Source of the DNA: an uncultured Lachnospiraceae bacterium
Lineage (GTDB): Bacteria > Bacillota > Clostridia > Lachnospirales > Lachnospiraceae
Direction: 5' to 3'
Assembly (NCBI GenBank): GCA_902789735.1
Contig: CADAOZ010000005.1
Location: forward strand, 82,628-146,627
DNA: 64,000 bases
Shown here: piece by piece, positions 9,338 to 17,143 of the stretch
Numbering within the stretch: position 1 is the stretch's first letter
Layout of the letters: each line of letters begins with the position of its first letter
Made by a program: the position numbers and the translations under genes
Notes under the pieces: model-generated
The model's database searches: none
What the model was told of the DNA's origin: nothing
What the model saw: the letters and a program-made list of their open reading frames with translations, nothing else

Positions 9338-9678
9338 AAATCATCCCGCCCTTTTTCTAATAGATACACAAACCTGTAAACATTCTAACGAAAAACATTT
9401 CTGTCATTAATGCCAAATTTTTCCAGTTGAACGGAAATTACAAATACAGAATATCTTTGTTAATATCTTACAAATATTGATTTTATTTGATGTTCGATAT
9501 CTTCCAAATACACATTTCCTATCCATATTTCCAAATGAATAACGCAAAGAAATACTTCAGGAAAACGGATTTCCTCAATAATGCTCCATAATTAAAATGA
9601 TTCCCGGTCCTGCCGGTCAGGCTGCAGGACCGGGATCATCCGGCGTCAGGCTGTATTTTCGCCGGCGGAGCCTGTGCT
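9338..9678. promoter_or_regulatory. 341-base AT-rich regulatory gap before the PRD regulator
   Basis: No gene is seen here. It holds the terminator of the PTS operon (9602-9634) and, between 9430 and 9540, several copies of an ATATCTTnCAAATA-like element: 9463-9476, 9497-9510 and a shorter ATATTTCCAAATG at 9525-9537. The first two differ at one base and are 34 bases apart, about three helical turns. They probably form the regulator's own operator and promoter. Confidence 0.5.
9602..9634 (-). terminator. Terminator of the sorbitol PTS operon
   Basis: TCCCGGTCCTGC and GCAGGACCGGGA form a perfect 12-base-pair stem 45 bases past the IIA stop codon. On the minus strand it is followed by ATCATTTTAATT, a weak U-tract. 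Confidence 0.65.
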
Positions 9679-10053
9679 TCAGGGCTCCACAACCAGGAAC
9701 ATGGTGCCAATCCCCATCTCGGGCTCGGTCTGTCCGGGTGCCAGCTTTACATACATGGTTCCCATCATTTCAGGCTCGGTCAGGCCGGTGAAGCTGACGG
9801 TCATATGTCCCAGACCTGCCAGTGTTACGGGTGCCTCAGGACCGACACAGGTGATTTCATAGGCCTGGTCATCGATGATCAGGAACTGTCCTGCCTTTAA
9901 CTCGCCGTTGATCGGATTGATGTTTACGGAATAGCAGTAATCCCTGAGCTCTTCGGGGGCGTTATCGCCGAAGATAATGAACATGCCGGATCCTTTGAAC
10001 TCATCCACGCTGCTGCCTGCTGCCTTGACCTGGTTTCTGTAAATAACTTTCAT
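9679..10053 (-). CDS. srlB: PTS glucitol/sorbitol transporter subunit IIA
   Basis: A 124-residue protein of the glucitol IIA family, the usual length. It accepts phosphate from HPr and passes it to the IIB domain of the IIBC subunit. The characteristic segment LAGLGHMTVSFTG (about residues 79-91) carries the histidine expected to be phosphorylated. A GGGGAGGAAT site precedes the ATG. It is the last gene of the dehydrogenase-GutM-IIC-IIBC-IIA operon and lies 252 bases after IIBC, a long gap that holds tandem repeats and a stem-loop. Confidence 0.92.
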   Translation of the reverse strand: MKVIYRNQVKAAGSSVDEFKGSGMFIIFGDNAPEELRDYCYSVNINPINGELKAGQFLIIDDQAYEITCVGPEAPVTLAGLGHMTVSFTGLTEPEMMGTMYVKLAPGQTEPEMGIGTMFLVVEP

Positions 10054-10105
10054 TTTATTCCTCCCCTTACCGTATTCAGACCGGCAATGTGTATTTTCTG
10101 ATTTT

Positions 10106-10163
10106 TCTGTGTTACTTTTCTTTGTGGTTTTTTCTCTGTGTCACTTTTCTTTGTGGTTTTATT
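10106..10163. repeat. Two 29-base tandem repeats in the IIBC-IIA gap
   Basis: Two copies of a pyrimidine-rich unit share the exact core CTTTTCTTTGTGGTTTT, with a third degraded copy directly after (from 10163). They lie in the transcribed space just before the IIA ribosome binding site. Confidence 0.7.
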
Positions 10164-10252
10164 CTCTGCGCTGCTTTTCTGATTCTGAATGCTGACGCAA
10201 AGCGAGGTATTCTGCCCTCTGTGTGTATGGATCTGGATTTCTTTTATCTGTA

Positions 10253-10284
10253 CCGTCCTCCATGGCTGCTGCCATGAAGGACGG
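10253..10284 (-). other. Intercistronic stem-loop between IIBC and IIA genes
   Basis: CCGTCCT-CATGGC pairs with GCCATG-AGGACGG, a stem of about 13 pairs with one mismatch and a four-base loop. On the minus strand no U-tract follows, so it looks like an mRNA stability or processing element rather than a terminator. It starts 21 bases past the IIBC stop codon. Confidence 0.55.
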
Positions 10285-10305
10285 CGGTGGTCGTTATGGA
10301 TTCAA

Positions 10306-11328
10306 TCAATAGAGGCCGAAGCTGGCGAAATAGGCGATCAGGACACGGAGCCAGCCGGTCAGGAAACGGGAGTACATGACGGACAGGACACCGACTTCGA
10401 TGGTTTCGGGCTCTGCTTCTGCAAGGCCGAGACCTACGGGGATAAAGTCGCAGGCGCCCTGGCAGTTGATGGCGAACAGAGCAGGCAGCGCCAGGCTGGG
10501 AGCAACGTTGCCCTGGGCGATCTGGTCACCGATCAGGGTACCGATGATCTGGGCGATAACAGCGCCGGGTCCGAGCAGAGCGGACAGGCCGGGGATGGAG
10601 CAGATGATGCCGAGGATCAGGAGACCTACGATGTTGCCTGCCAGAGGCTGCATAAGTTTGGCGAAGACTGTACCGATACCGGAACCGTTAATGATACCAA
10701 CCAGCATGGATACGAATGCCATGAAGGGAAGGAGGGTGATGATACAGGTCTGGATCGCGTCACGGGCTGCCTGATAGAAGGTATTGACGACTTTGCCTAC
10801 GCCGAGGCCGAGGGAAGTAATGAAGCTCTTCTTTTCCTGCTGGGCCAGGGTCTTGGAGATGCTCAGATCGCCGGTGTACTTCACGCCGTCGCTCTTCTTT
10901 TCTTCTTCCGCTGCGGGTTCTGCTGCTTCAGCGGCAGCGGCGGCTGCGGAGGGATCCGCCAGGGATACCTGGTTGGGGCCTACTGCGGATACATAAATGT
11001 CTTCTTTGATGTACTGGGCCATGGGGCCGGACTTGCCGGTGGGCATTACGTTGGCGGTCGGGATTCCCTTCTTGGGATACAGGCCGCAGCGAAGTGTGCC
11101 GCCGCAGTCAACAATGACCATTGCCAGCTCGTCTTCCGGGCAGGAGGTCTTGAAGCCGTTTACAGGTGTCATACCGGACAGTTCTACGATCTTGGCCAGA
11201 CACTCGGGCTCCGCGCCGCCGCCGGTGATGAACATGACTTTGTTTCTCTTCTCTGTAGGAACGATTGTTAAGGGACCGCCAAAACCACTGGGACCTCTCT
11301 CGATACGGATTGCTCTTAATTCTGCCAT
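10306..11328 (-). CDS. srlE: PTS glucitol/sorbitol transporter subunit IIBC
   Basis: A 340-residue glucitol IIBC protein. The N-terminal cytosolic IIB domain contains [19 protein letters not shown], which holds the likely phosphocysteine, and [25 protein letters not shown]. An alanine/glutamate linker (about residues 127-145) joins it to the membrane IIC part with segments such as [20 protein letters not shown]. It phosphorylates sorbitol during uptake together with the IIC and IIA proteins. The gene is 118 bases after IIC and has a good AAAGGAAAAC site. Length and domain order match the family. Confidence 0.93.
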   Translation of the reverse strand: MAELRAIRIERGPSGFGGPLTIVPTEKRNKVMFITGGGAEPECLAKIVELSGMTPVNGFKTSCPEDELAMVIVDCGGTLRCGLYPKKGIPTANVMPTGKSGPMAQYIKEDIYVSAVGPNQVSLADPSAAAAAAEAAEPAAEEEKKSDGVKYTGDLSISKTLAQQEKKSFITSLGLGVGKVVNTFYQAARDAIQTCIITLLPFMAFVSMLVGIINGSGIGTVFAKLMQPLAGNIVGLLILGIICSIPGLSALLGPGAVIAQIIGTLIGDQIAQGNVAPSLALPALFAINCQGACDFIPVGLGLAEAEPETIEVGVLSVMYSRFLTGWLRVLIAYFASFGLY

Positions 11329-11446
11329 TCTGTTTTCCTTTCAACCGGATCTCTACCGGATTTTCAATCTGATGTTTTATTTACCAAACAATTATGAATA
11401 TCAATGTAGACTGATCTTCAATCCCGACAGGATGTAACTGTCTTAT

Positions 11447-12001
11447 TTATGCTTCTTCTTTGGTGAAGCTTCTGTTCAGCTTCACGCCCTGCTGCTTCTC
11501 AACGTAAATGGTCGTGAATTCTGTGACCCAGCCGGAGATGAAGTTGGCGACAAGACCGACCAGGAGGTAACGGACTGCCAGGGGTGTTACGTCAAGTCCC
11601 AGAGCAGTGACACCGTTTGCGATGCCCAGCCATACGAAGAGCTCACCGGCATTGATGTGAGGGAAAATACCGTTGTTGGTATGGCAGTGATAGGTAACGG
11701 AAGCGTAGAAGGCGGGCTTGTAGAACTCAGGCATGAATCTGCCGATGGAGAGGGCTACAGGGTTGCCCAGCATGAATGCGGAGATAAAGGGAAGTACCGC
11801 GTAACGGAGGACGGGGTTGCCCGCGCAGACCTTTGCGATCTTTCCGACGGAGTCTTCACCGGCCAGGGCGATGACGGCGTTCATCAGAACGAGCAGCATC
11901 AGGACCTGGGGGATGATTCCTGTGACCCAGCTGACGAACTGCGCGCCGCCGAGTGCGAAGAGGTTCATGAAACCGGAAGCTAATTTAACGATAAAATCCA
12001 T
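11447..12001 (-). CDS. srlA: PTS glucitol/sorbitol transporter subunit IIC
   Basis: A 184-residue integral membrane protein of the glucitol IIC2 family, with four to five hydrophobic segments and the conserved stretch YHCHTNNGIFPHINAGELFVW. It forms the sorbitol channel with the IIC part of the IIBC protein. An AAAGGTGGTAAC site precedes the ATG. It lies second after GutM in the operon, the gene order known from Clostridium and E. coli glucitol operons. Confidence 0.93.
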   Translation of the reverse strand: MDFIVKLASGFMNLFALGGAQFVSWVTGIIPQVLMLLVLMNAVIALAGEDSVGKIAKVCAGNPVLRYAVLPFISAFMLGNPVALSIGRFMPEFYKPAFYASVTYHCHTNNGIFPHINAGELFVWLGIANGVTALGLDVTPLAVRYLLVGLVANFISGWVTEFTTIYVEKQQGVKLNRSFTKEEA

Positions 12002-12090
12002 TTGTTACCACCTTTCTTAATTGAATAATGTATGTACAGCATCCTGCGAGATCTTCCGATCTCCGGTTGTTTGGTACACCTGGATTCTGT

Positions 12091-12540
12091 TCAGGCTGCG
12101 GATCTGCGTCCGAACAGATTTCTGGCGGCAATTCCGACTTTCTGGAAGGGTGAGGGCGGATCCGGTATGACTTCGCCTCTTGTGAACTTCCTGTAGGTCA
12201 GCGCGGCGTCTTCTATGGCCAGGCCCAGATTTTTATGGTTCCTGGGACCGTCTTCTTTTTTCAGATCACCGACGTATCTTCCCTCGAATCCGGGAAAATC
12301 TCTGACCCTCGCCAGGAAGGTCACGCCTTCCAGTTTTTTTCCTTTTCGGATCTTGCCTTTGTCATCGATCAGGAACATGACGATGGCGCCGGCATGGAAT
12401 CCGCCTGCCTTCCGGCCGACCGCGACCTTCCCCTGCCTTCTCAATTTGACGAATTCATCTGAGAAATGCTTCATCTGTATGCCTGACAGAAGTGCCTGCA
12501 GCACGAATGCGATGGCAATTACTAAAACCAGCTGTAACAT
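12091..12540 (-). CDS. gutM: GutM-type glucitol operon activator
   Basis: A 149-residue protein with one N-terminal membrane-like segment (residues 2-18) and a basic cytosolic part, matching the GutM/SrlM family. In E. coli GutM activates the glucitol operon; how a membrane-anchored protein does so is unclear. Visible family pieces are IQMKHFSDEFVKLRRQGKVAVGRK and the GGFHAGAIVMFLID segment. It lies between the dehydrogenase and the IIC gene, as in other clostridial operons. An AAGGAGGGAAC site precedes the ATG. Confidence 0.88.
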   Translation of the reverse strand: MLQLVLVIAIAFVLQALLSGIQMKHFSDEFVKLRRQGKVAVGRKAGGFHAGAIVMFLIDDKGKIRKGKKLEGVTFLARVRDFPGFEGRYVGDLKKEDGPRNHKNLGLAIEDAALTYRKFTRGEVIPDPPSPFQKVGIAARNLFGRRSAA

Positions 12541-12695
12541 CGTGTTCCCTCCTTGTACTGACGGGCGGGCCCCTGTCCGGCGCCCGCTCCGGTCTTTAGG
12601 TTGCTTTTATACTATTCGTATTACTATCTGTGTTGCTTTGTGTCCGGTGTGATCCGGCCTGCCGCGCAGGCTTTCGTCTCATCTGTGCCGGGGCA

Positions 12696-13493
12696 TCAGC
12701 CTCTGGACTTACCGCCGGAGATGTTGATGGTCGTTCCTGTGATGTAGCTTGCCTTGTCGGATACCAGGAAGGCGACCGCGTTGCCGACCTCGTCCAGCTT
12801 GCCGTCACGGCCCAGCGGAATGGTCTTGCTGTAGTCAGTGGAAAGGTTCTCGGGCTTTACACCGCGGGTATAGGCCAGGGCTTCGTTGTAAGCGGGAGTA
12901 CGCAGGCCGGTGGCTTCCATGATGCCGGGGGCAACTGCCAGAACGCGGATGTTATATTTGCCCAGCTCCTTGGCCCAGGATCTTGTGAAGCTGTCGCAGG
13001 CACCCTTGGTAGCGGAGTAGGCTGACTGTCCCTGGGATCCTTCTTTACCGGACTCGGAAGACATGTTGAGGATCACGCCGCCGCCCTGTTTGAGCATGAC
13101 TCTGGCGCAGGCCTGGGCTACCAGGAAGAGGCCCTTGACGTTGACGCCGAACATCTTGTCAAAGGAATCAACGCTGAGTTCGTACTCGGGATGCTCGCCC
13201 TTTACATCGACCAGCAGGCGGGGCATGTTGATGCCGGCGTTGTTGACGACCGCGTCGATGGTGCCGTATTTCGCGACGACCGTGTCTGCCATAGCCTGGA
13301 CACTGGCGGGATCTGTAACGTTGCATGCGACACAGTAAGCGCCGTCGATCTCATCCCCGGTCTTGACGCTCATGTCAACGATGACCGCGTTTGCGCCGAC
13401 TGCCTGCAGGCAGCTGACAACGTGCTTGCCGATGCCGGACGCGCCGCCTGTGACGATAACAACTTTGCCTTCAAGATTTAACCAGTTACTCAT
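12696..13493 (-). CDS. srlD: Sorbitol-6-phosphate 2-dehydrogenase (SDR family)
   Basis: A 265-residue classical short-chain dehydrogenase expected to oxidise sorbitol-6-phosphate to fructose-6-phosphate with NAD. The cofactor loop TGGASGIG is at residues 16-23, the NNAG motif near 87-90, and the catalytic Ser...Tyr-x-x-x-Lys set is in SSESGKEG and YSATK. It heads the glucitol PTS operon, which sets its substrate better than sequence does, since SDR enzymes are broad. An AAAGGAGGAAAAAA site precedes the ATG. The upstream region has an AT-rich motif at 13607-13627 and a terminator-like hairpin at 13734-13765. Confidence 0.88.
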   Translation of the reverse strand: MSNWLNLEGKVVIVTGGASGIGKHVVSCLQAVGANAVIVDMSVKTGDEIDGAYCVACNVTDPASVQAMADTVVAKYGTIDAVVNNAGINMPRLLVDVKGEHPEYELSVDSFDKMFGVNVKGLFLVAQACARVMLKQGGGVILNMSSESGKEGSQGQSAYSATKGACDSFTRSWAKELGKYNIRVLAVAPGIMEATGLRTPAYNEALAYTRGVKPENLSTDYSKTIPLGRDGKLDEVGNAVAFLVSDKASYITGTTINISGGKSRG

Positions 13494-13606
13494 TTTTTTC
13501 CTCCTTTGTTCTTTCCGGTCTTCCGGATCCTTTATAACTTTCTGTTCTTTAGCGGTTTCTCCCGGGGGTTTTTTGTGTTCCCCTCTTGTTGATGCTATGT
13601 TAATAA

Positions 13607-13627
13607 ACTTTTATAAATTGTTTAATA
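13607..13627. promoter_or_regulatory. AT-rich motif shared with the PRD regulator upstream region
   Basis: ACTTTTATAAATTG followed by TTTAATA lies about 115 bases before the sorbitol-6-phosphate dehydrogenase start. The first 11 bases match exactly the two copies near 7247-7327. This fits an operator for one of the PRD regulators at the operon promoter. Confidence 0.5.
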
Positions 13628-13733
13628 CAAGTATTTTCGAAGGGGTGGAAATTCATTAGCACCGGTCATTTCCGCGGGCTGGAAACGTACTGTACTATCT
13701 GCCGCGTCCGGAAAGGCCGGAGAGATTCCCAAT

Positions 13734-13765
13734 AAAAAAACCGCAGGGATTAACAATTCCTGCGG
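13734..13765 (-). terminator. Terminator-like hairpin upstream of the sorbitol operon (possible attenuator)
   Basis: Read on the minus strand, CCGCAGG pairs with CCTGCGG across a short AT loop and is followed by seven U residues. No gene ends just upstream on that strand. A second CCGCAGG lies at 13771-13777 and could compete for the same partner arm. It could end a short leader RNA before the dehydrogenase, but is also compatible with a stray terminator. Confidence 0.55.
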
Positions 13766-13886
13766 CATGGCCTGCGGACCCGATGCTATACTTAATGCTC
13801 GAATCCATCTGTATGGTGTTTCTGACATCTGAAATGAGATATTCTGAAATGATTTACAATATATAGTACTTACATGGAGGTATTAC

Positions 13887-14582
13887 ATGCCTGAACAATT
13901 TTTATATAATGTCAGCCGCTTTCTGGAGGCGGCCCATCTTCTGGAGGGCCTGTCCGGCCTGCGGCCTTATTTTACAAGGCAGGTCCTGGTCATCGGCCTG
14001 GTCGTTTTCGGAACGGCCGCCCTTCTGGCGGTCCTGTCCGGCCTGACCGTCCGCCACCGGCCCCTGCTCCCTTTCCGCTGGGCCCTTCTCCTGATCTATT
14101 TATATGGAAATATGTATTTTACCCTGCTGAACCGGAGCATCGATTCCTACTACGGGATCCAGGAGGAAGCCTTTTTCGCCTACCGCAATTCCATGGTCTT
14201 TGACTACGGCCCCCTCTACACGCTGCAGCAGCTGCTGCACGCGGACTGGTCGGGCGGCCTGTCCACCGTCCATATTATTTCCACGGAGCCTCTGGAAGGA
14301 ATCTTCCTGAACATACTCCTTTATATCCCCCTGGGCTATTTGCTGCCCTACGCCTTCGGCTGGTTCAGCCGCGGCCTGCTCCTGTGGAAGACGATCCTGG
14401 CCGGCTTTCTCCTGTCCTGCGCGACGGAAGCCATCCAGCTCCATTATCATATGGGCTGCTATGACCTGGACGATATCATGAACAATACCCTGGGCACCGC
14501 CATCGGCGCCCTGCTGTACGGTCTTCTCCTGTGGTTCTTCGATTACAGGAAGCGGCACATAAAACGGCCGCGGACAGTTTAA
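13887..14582 (+). CDS. VanZ-like family membrane protein
   Basis: A 231-residue protein with about five membrane segments. It carries the VanZ signature: an acidic ILLYIPLGYLLPY segment, a membrane glutamate-glutamine pair in SCATEAIQLHYHMGC, then the DLDDIMNNTLGTAIG motif. VanZ proteins are linked to low-level teicoplanin resistance, but most homologues have no tested role. ATGGAGG precedes the ATG by eight bases. It stands alone with a bidirectional terminator after its stop codon. Confidence 0.85.
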   Translation: MPEQFLYNVSRFLEAAHLLEGLSGLRPYFTRQVLVIGLVVFGTAALLAVLSGLTVRHRPLLPFRWALLLIYLYGNMYFTLLNRSIDSYYGIQEEAFFAYRNSMVFDYGPLYTLQQLLHADWSGGLSTVHIISTEPLEGIFLNILLYIPLGYLLPYAFGWFSRGLLLWKTILAGFLLSCATEAIQLHYHMGCYDLDDIMNNTLGTAIGALLYGLLLWFFDYRKRHIKRPRTV

Positions 14583-14602
14583 ACTGTCCGCAGCCGTTTT
14601 TC
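14561..14602. terminator. Bidirectional terminator between VanZ-like gene and yfbR
   Basis: AAAACGGC and GCCGTTTTT flank a CGGACAGTTTAAACTGTCCG palindrome. A-run and T-run on both sides let it serve both convergent genes. The stem overlaps the last codons of the VanZ-like gene. Confidence 0.85.
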
Positions 14603-14622
14603 TTTTTCCATGCAGTTCTGCT

Positions 14623-15228
14623 TCAGCCCAGTTCATCCAGCGTCCTGCCATAAGGAGGCAGGAATTCTGTCAGGAAATCTGTCAGTTCCGGCAGGTCCTC
14701 TGCCATCTTTTCGATGGAACGAAGGGTGCTTTCCTTGGCCGTACGGAATTCCCGGTTTCCGGAGTTCTCCTCCTCCATGCACTTGATCAGGGCCGACAGC
14801 TTGTCCGCCGCCTTGACCAGCCTGCGCATGTAGCGCTCGTCTTCGTTCTCCGTATCCTGGCGGAAGATTTCCACATAGGCCGGACGCAGATCCTCCGGCA
14901 GGCGCTGCAGCAGATGGTCTTCCGCCGCCGCCTCGACTTCCCGGTAGGCGTCCCGGATATGCCGGTTATAATACTTGACCGGCGTCGGCAAATCCCCCGT
15001 AATGATCTCGGAGGCGTCGTGGTAAATGCCGATCAGGGCCGCCCTGTCGGCGTCCAGATGCCGTCCGTAGCGCGTGTTGGCGATGACACAGAGGGCGTGG
15101 GCGATCATGGCCACCTCCATGGCGTGCTCACTGAGATTCTCGGGCCTGGAATTGCGCATCAGGGCCCAGCGCTCTATATATTTCATTCTCGCGATGGTCG
15201 CGAAAAAGCTGTATGTCTTTTTCTTCAA
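14623..15228 (-). CDS. yfbR: 5'-deoxynucleotidase, YfbR-like HD phosphohydrolase
   Basis: A 201-residue HD-domain enzyme very like E. coli YfbR, which removes the 5' phosphate from dNMPs. The conserved start SFFATIARMKYIERWALMR is present, then SEHAMEVAMIAHAL with the first metal histidine, the IYHDASEIITGDLPTPVKY block with the HD pair, and AADKLSALIKCMEE with the last metal aspartate. The start codon is TTG at 15228, with AGGAG five bases before it, and overlaps the rhomboid stop codon (TTGA), so translation is coupled. An ATG start is not available in the right place. Confidence 0.9.
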   Translation of the reverse strand: MKKKTYSFFATIARMKYIERWALMRNSRPENLSEHAMEVAMIAHALCVIANTRYGRHLDADRAALIGIYHDASEIITGDLPTPVKYYNRHIRDAYREVEAAAEDHLLQRLPEDLRPAYVEIFRQDTENEDERYMRRLVKAADKLSALIKCMEEENSGNREFRTAKESTLRSIEKMAEDLPELTDFLTEFLPPYGRTLDELG

Positions 15229-16346
15229 CTTTTCTCCTGTTTCTCGTGCTGTTCATAAAGAAAGGGAATACCGTACAGCAGGAAGGTCACGGCCGTTCCT
15301 GTCAGCAGGCCTCCTATATGGCCGGCGTTGTCGACCCCTGCAGAAGTGAGTCCTTCATAAATACAGAGAAAGAGCATAAAGAGCATCCGCTGCATGTTCA
15401 TGCCCCTGTACCGTCCTTTATGCAGGAGGATGACCATGAACATGCCGCCCATAACGCCGAAGATGGCGCCGGATGCGCCGGCAGATACCGTGTACATCTC
15501 TCCGTTCCGGACCATCAGGATCAGGGACAGCATGGCCCCGCCAAACCCGGAGCAGAAATAAATCAGCGCAAAGCGAAGGCTTCCCACTGCCTCTTCCAGC
15601 TGTTTTCCCAGGAAATAGAGGATGATCATGTTGTTGAGCAGATGGGAAGGGGTAAAATGGAGAAAGATGCATGTGAGCAGGCGCCACCACTGGCCGCTGC
15701 CCAGGACCAGTTCCGGGAACATGCCGCCGACGCGGATCATATAGTCGGAATTCTCCAGATTGCCGCCCAGGCTCAGGACCAGATAGGTGATCAGGTTGAT
15801 CACAACAATGGCGCAGGTAACAAAGTGCTTTTTCTGTCCGACCAGGGCCCAGCGGACCGCCTCCTTCCAGCTTCCGGAAGGGACCGCGGACGGTTTCGGA
15901 CGCTCCTGCGCGCGTCTGCCTGTCCCGGATGTCCCGGCTGCCGTAATCTCCTCCGCGGTCTGACGCAGGCCGTCAAAATCCGAAGGCTGATTCTCGAACA
16001 GAATCAGGCGGTTATGGACTTCGTCCACGAACCAGCAATATTCATTTTCCGTACTGATTTTCCTGCCGCTCTCCACATCTGCGGAAAAGAGGATGAACAG
16101 GGTCTGCATGGAGGCATTGGTCAGACGATAGGCCTGCCCCAGCCGGCTCCGGATAATGGGGATCTGCTCACTGACCAGGCCGGTGTCCTTCTTCAGGTCC
16201 ACGCAGGCCACGACCCGGCTGACGGTCCAGCCGCCCGGCGCGGCGGCATCCGCTTCCTCTTTAATATATATGTGGATCCATTCCGGCCTGCTGTCCGTAC
16301 GCACGTAGCCCTTGCGCAGGAGTTGCTCTTCAAATTCTCTGATCAT
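15225..16346 (-). CDS. Rhomboid family intramembrane serine protease
   Basis: A 373-residue protein with a soluble N-terminal part (about residues 1-180) and a six-segment rhomboid domain. The catalytic serine sits in SAGASGAIFG and the partner histidine in NAGHIGGLLTG; the WWRLLTCIFLHFTPSHLLNNM segment with its HLLNN motif is also typical. It cleaves membrane proteins within the bilayer; substrates are unknown. The N-terminal region resembles a divergent soluble sensor or nuclease-like domain, which I cannot name. The ribosome binding site is weak (AGGATCGG well upstream). It lies 24 bases after the lipoprotein gene and overlaps yfbR by four bases, so a three-gene transcript is likely. Confidence 0.9.
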   Translation of the reverse strand: MIREFEEQLLRKGYVRTDSRPEWIHIYIKEEADAAAPGGWTVSRVVACVDLKKDTGLVSEQIPIIRSRLGQAYRLTNASMQTLFILFSADVESGRKISTENEYCWFVDEVHNRLILFENQPSDFDGLRQTAEEITAAGTSGTGRRAQERPKPSAVPSGSWKEAVRWALVGQKKHFVTCAIVVINLITYLVLSLGGNLENSDYMIRVGGMFPELVLGSGQWWRLLTCIFLHFTPSHLLNNMIILYFLGKQLEEAVGSLRFALIYFCSGFGGAMLSLILMVRNGEMYTVSAGASGAIFGVMGGMFMVILLHKGRYRGMNMQRMLFMLFLCIYEGLTSAGVDNAGHIGGLLTGTAVTFLLYGIPFLYEQHEKQEKS

Positions 16347-16370
16347 GATAAAGGGGTCCGATCCTGGATT

Positions 16371-17015
16371 TTACTTGCTTTCTTCCGCCTCTTCCTTTGT
16401 CAGGACGGTCTCCAGGTCTCCCGCGTGCAGGGTATAGGTTTTACCGCCGTCCTGTCCGTCTTCCACCGTTATGGAAGCTGCCGGCTCCGACTGGTCCAGC
16501 AGGGTAATGACACCTTTATCTTTGTCATATTCAAAAGTACCGGTTCTGTTCAGCAGTTTCTCATATTCGGAAACATCGATCTTTTCTTCAATCTCCGCCT
16601 TTTTTTCTTCAATGACCGCGTTCTGCATATCCTCTACGGAATCATATTCATCCATAGTCTCCACGATCTGGGGATACTGCTCCGGATCCACGTCCATGCT
16701 CTCCATGATGGCATTGAAAACCTCCTCCGCACGGCTGTCGATTTCATCAGAGATGGCCTGCCTGATGGTCCCGGGATCCGCAGACATGGTAAACGAAGTC
16801 TCCTTGTTCTCCTCTGTCAGGGTAATCGTGACATCCACGCTGCAGGACGCCTCTGAGGAGACGCCTGTGAAGTCCTCAAATTCCTGACGGTATACATCGG
16901 TCATATCCACTGCGCCCGTATAGGATCCGGCAAATTTTGAAGCGGAACTGCCGCATCCGGTCATCAGGGTGCAGATCATCAGTATGGCAAATGTCCACAT
17001 GGCTGCTTTTTTCAT
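16371..17015 (-). CDS. Lipoprotein of unknown function
   Basis: A 214-residue secreted lipoprotein. The signal peptide MKKAAMWTFAILMIC ends in the lipobox LMTGC (cysteine near residue 21). The mature part is acidic, rich in glutamate, with a central helical region (IVETMDEYDSVEDMQNAVIEEKKAEIEEK) and a C-terminal beta-rich end (TYTLHAGDLETVLTKEE) typical of small clostridial lipoproteins with a repeated-strand domain. I chose the ATG at 17015 because AGGAGG precedes it by seven bases and the signal peptide starts there; an in-frame ATG 11 codons upstream would bury the signal. The rhomboid gene follows at 24 bases. Function not recognised. Confidence 0.75.
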   Translation of the reverse strand: MKKAAMWTFAILMICTLMTGCGSSASKFAGSYTGAVDMTDVYRQEFEDFTGVSSEASCSVDVTITLTEENKETSFTMSADPGTIRQAISDEIDSRAEEVFNAIMESMDVDPEQYPQIVETMDEYDSVEDMQNAVIEEKKAEIEEKIDVSEYEKLLNRTGTFEYDKDKGVITLLDQSEPAASITVEDGQDGGKTYTLHAGDLETVLTKEEAEESK

Positions 17016-17113
17016 AAAATCCTCCTGCTTTTGTGTTTCAGCTGTCAATATAACAGTTTAACATTCCTGTCCTGTCCGTCAAGAAAAAATGGTGTCAGCC
17101 ATGGACCAGGGCC

Positions 17114-17143
17114 GTGAACCGGAAGTCTGACTTCCCGGTTCAC
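17114..17143. repeat. 30-base palindrome, also found at 42874-42904
   Basis: GTGAACCGG and CCGGTTCAC arms with inner AAGTC/GACTT give a near-perfect hairpin. It overlaps the stop codon of the K+ channel gene (17140-17142). A close relative with the same outer arms lies at 42874-42904, so this is a dispersed palindromic element. It may serve as a weak terminator here. Confidence 0.7.

Larger units (their letters stand above)
13494..13886. promoter_or_regulatory. 393-base control region between the sorbitol operon and the VanZ-like gene
   Basis: No gene is supported here. It holds the leftward sorbitol control region, with an AT-rich island at 13600-13630, a minus-strand hairpin plus U-tract at 13734-13765, and the rightward VanZ promoter area. 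A 68-codon open frame on the minus strand runs through the hairpin, has no ribosome binding site and is not accepted as a gene. Confidence 0.6.

Noticed and set aside
13622..13828. 68-codon minus-strand frame as a leader peptide of the sorbitol operon
   Set aside because: No ribosome binding site, and the frame crosses a terminator-like hairpin and its U-tract.
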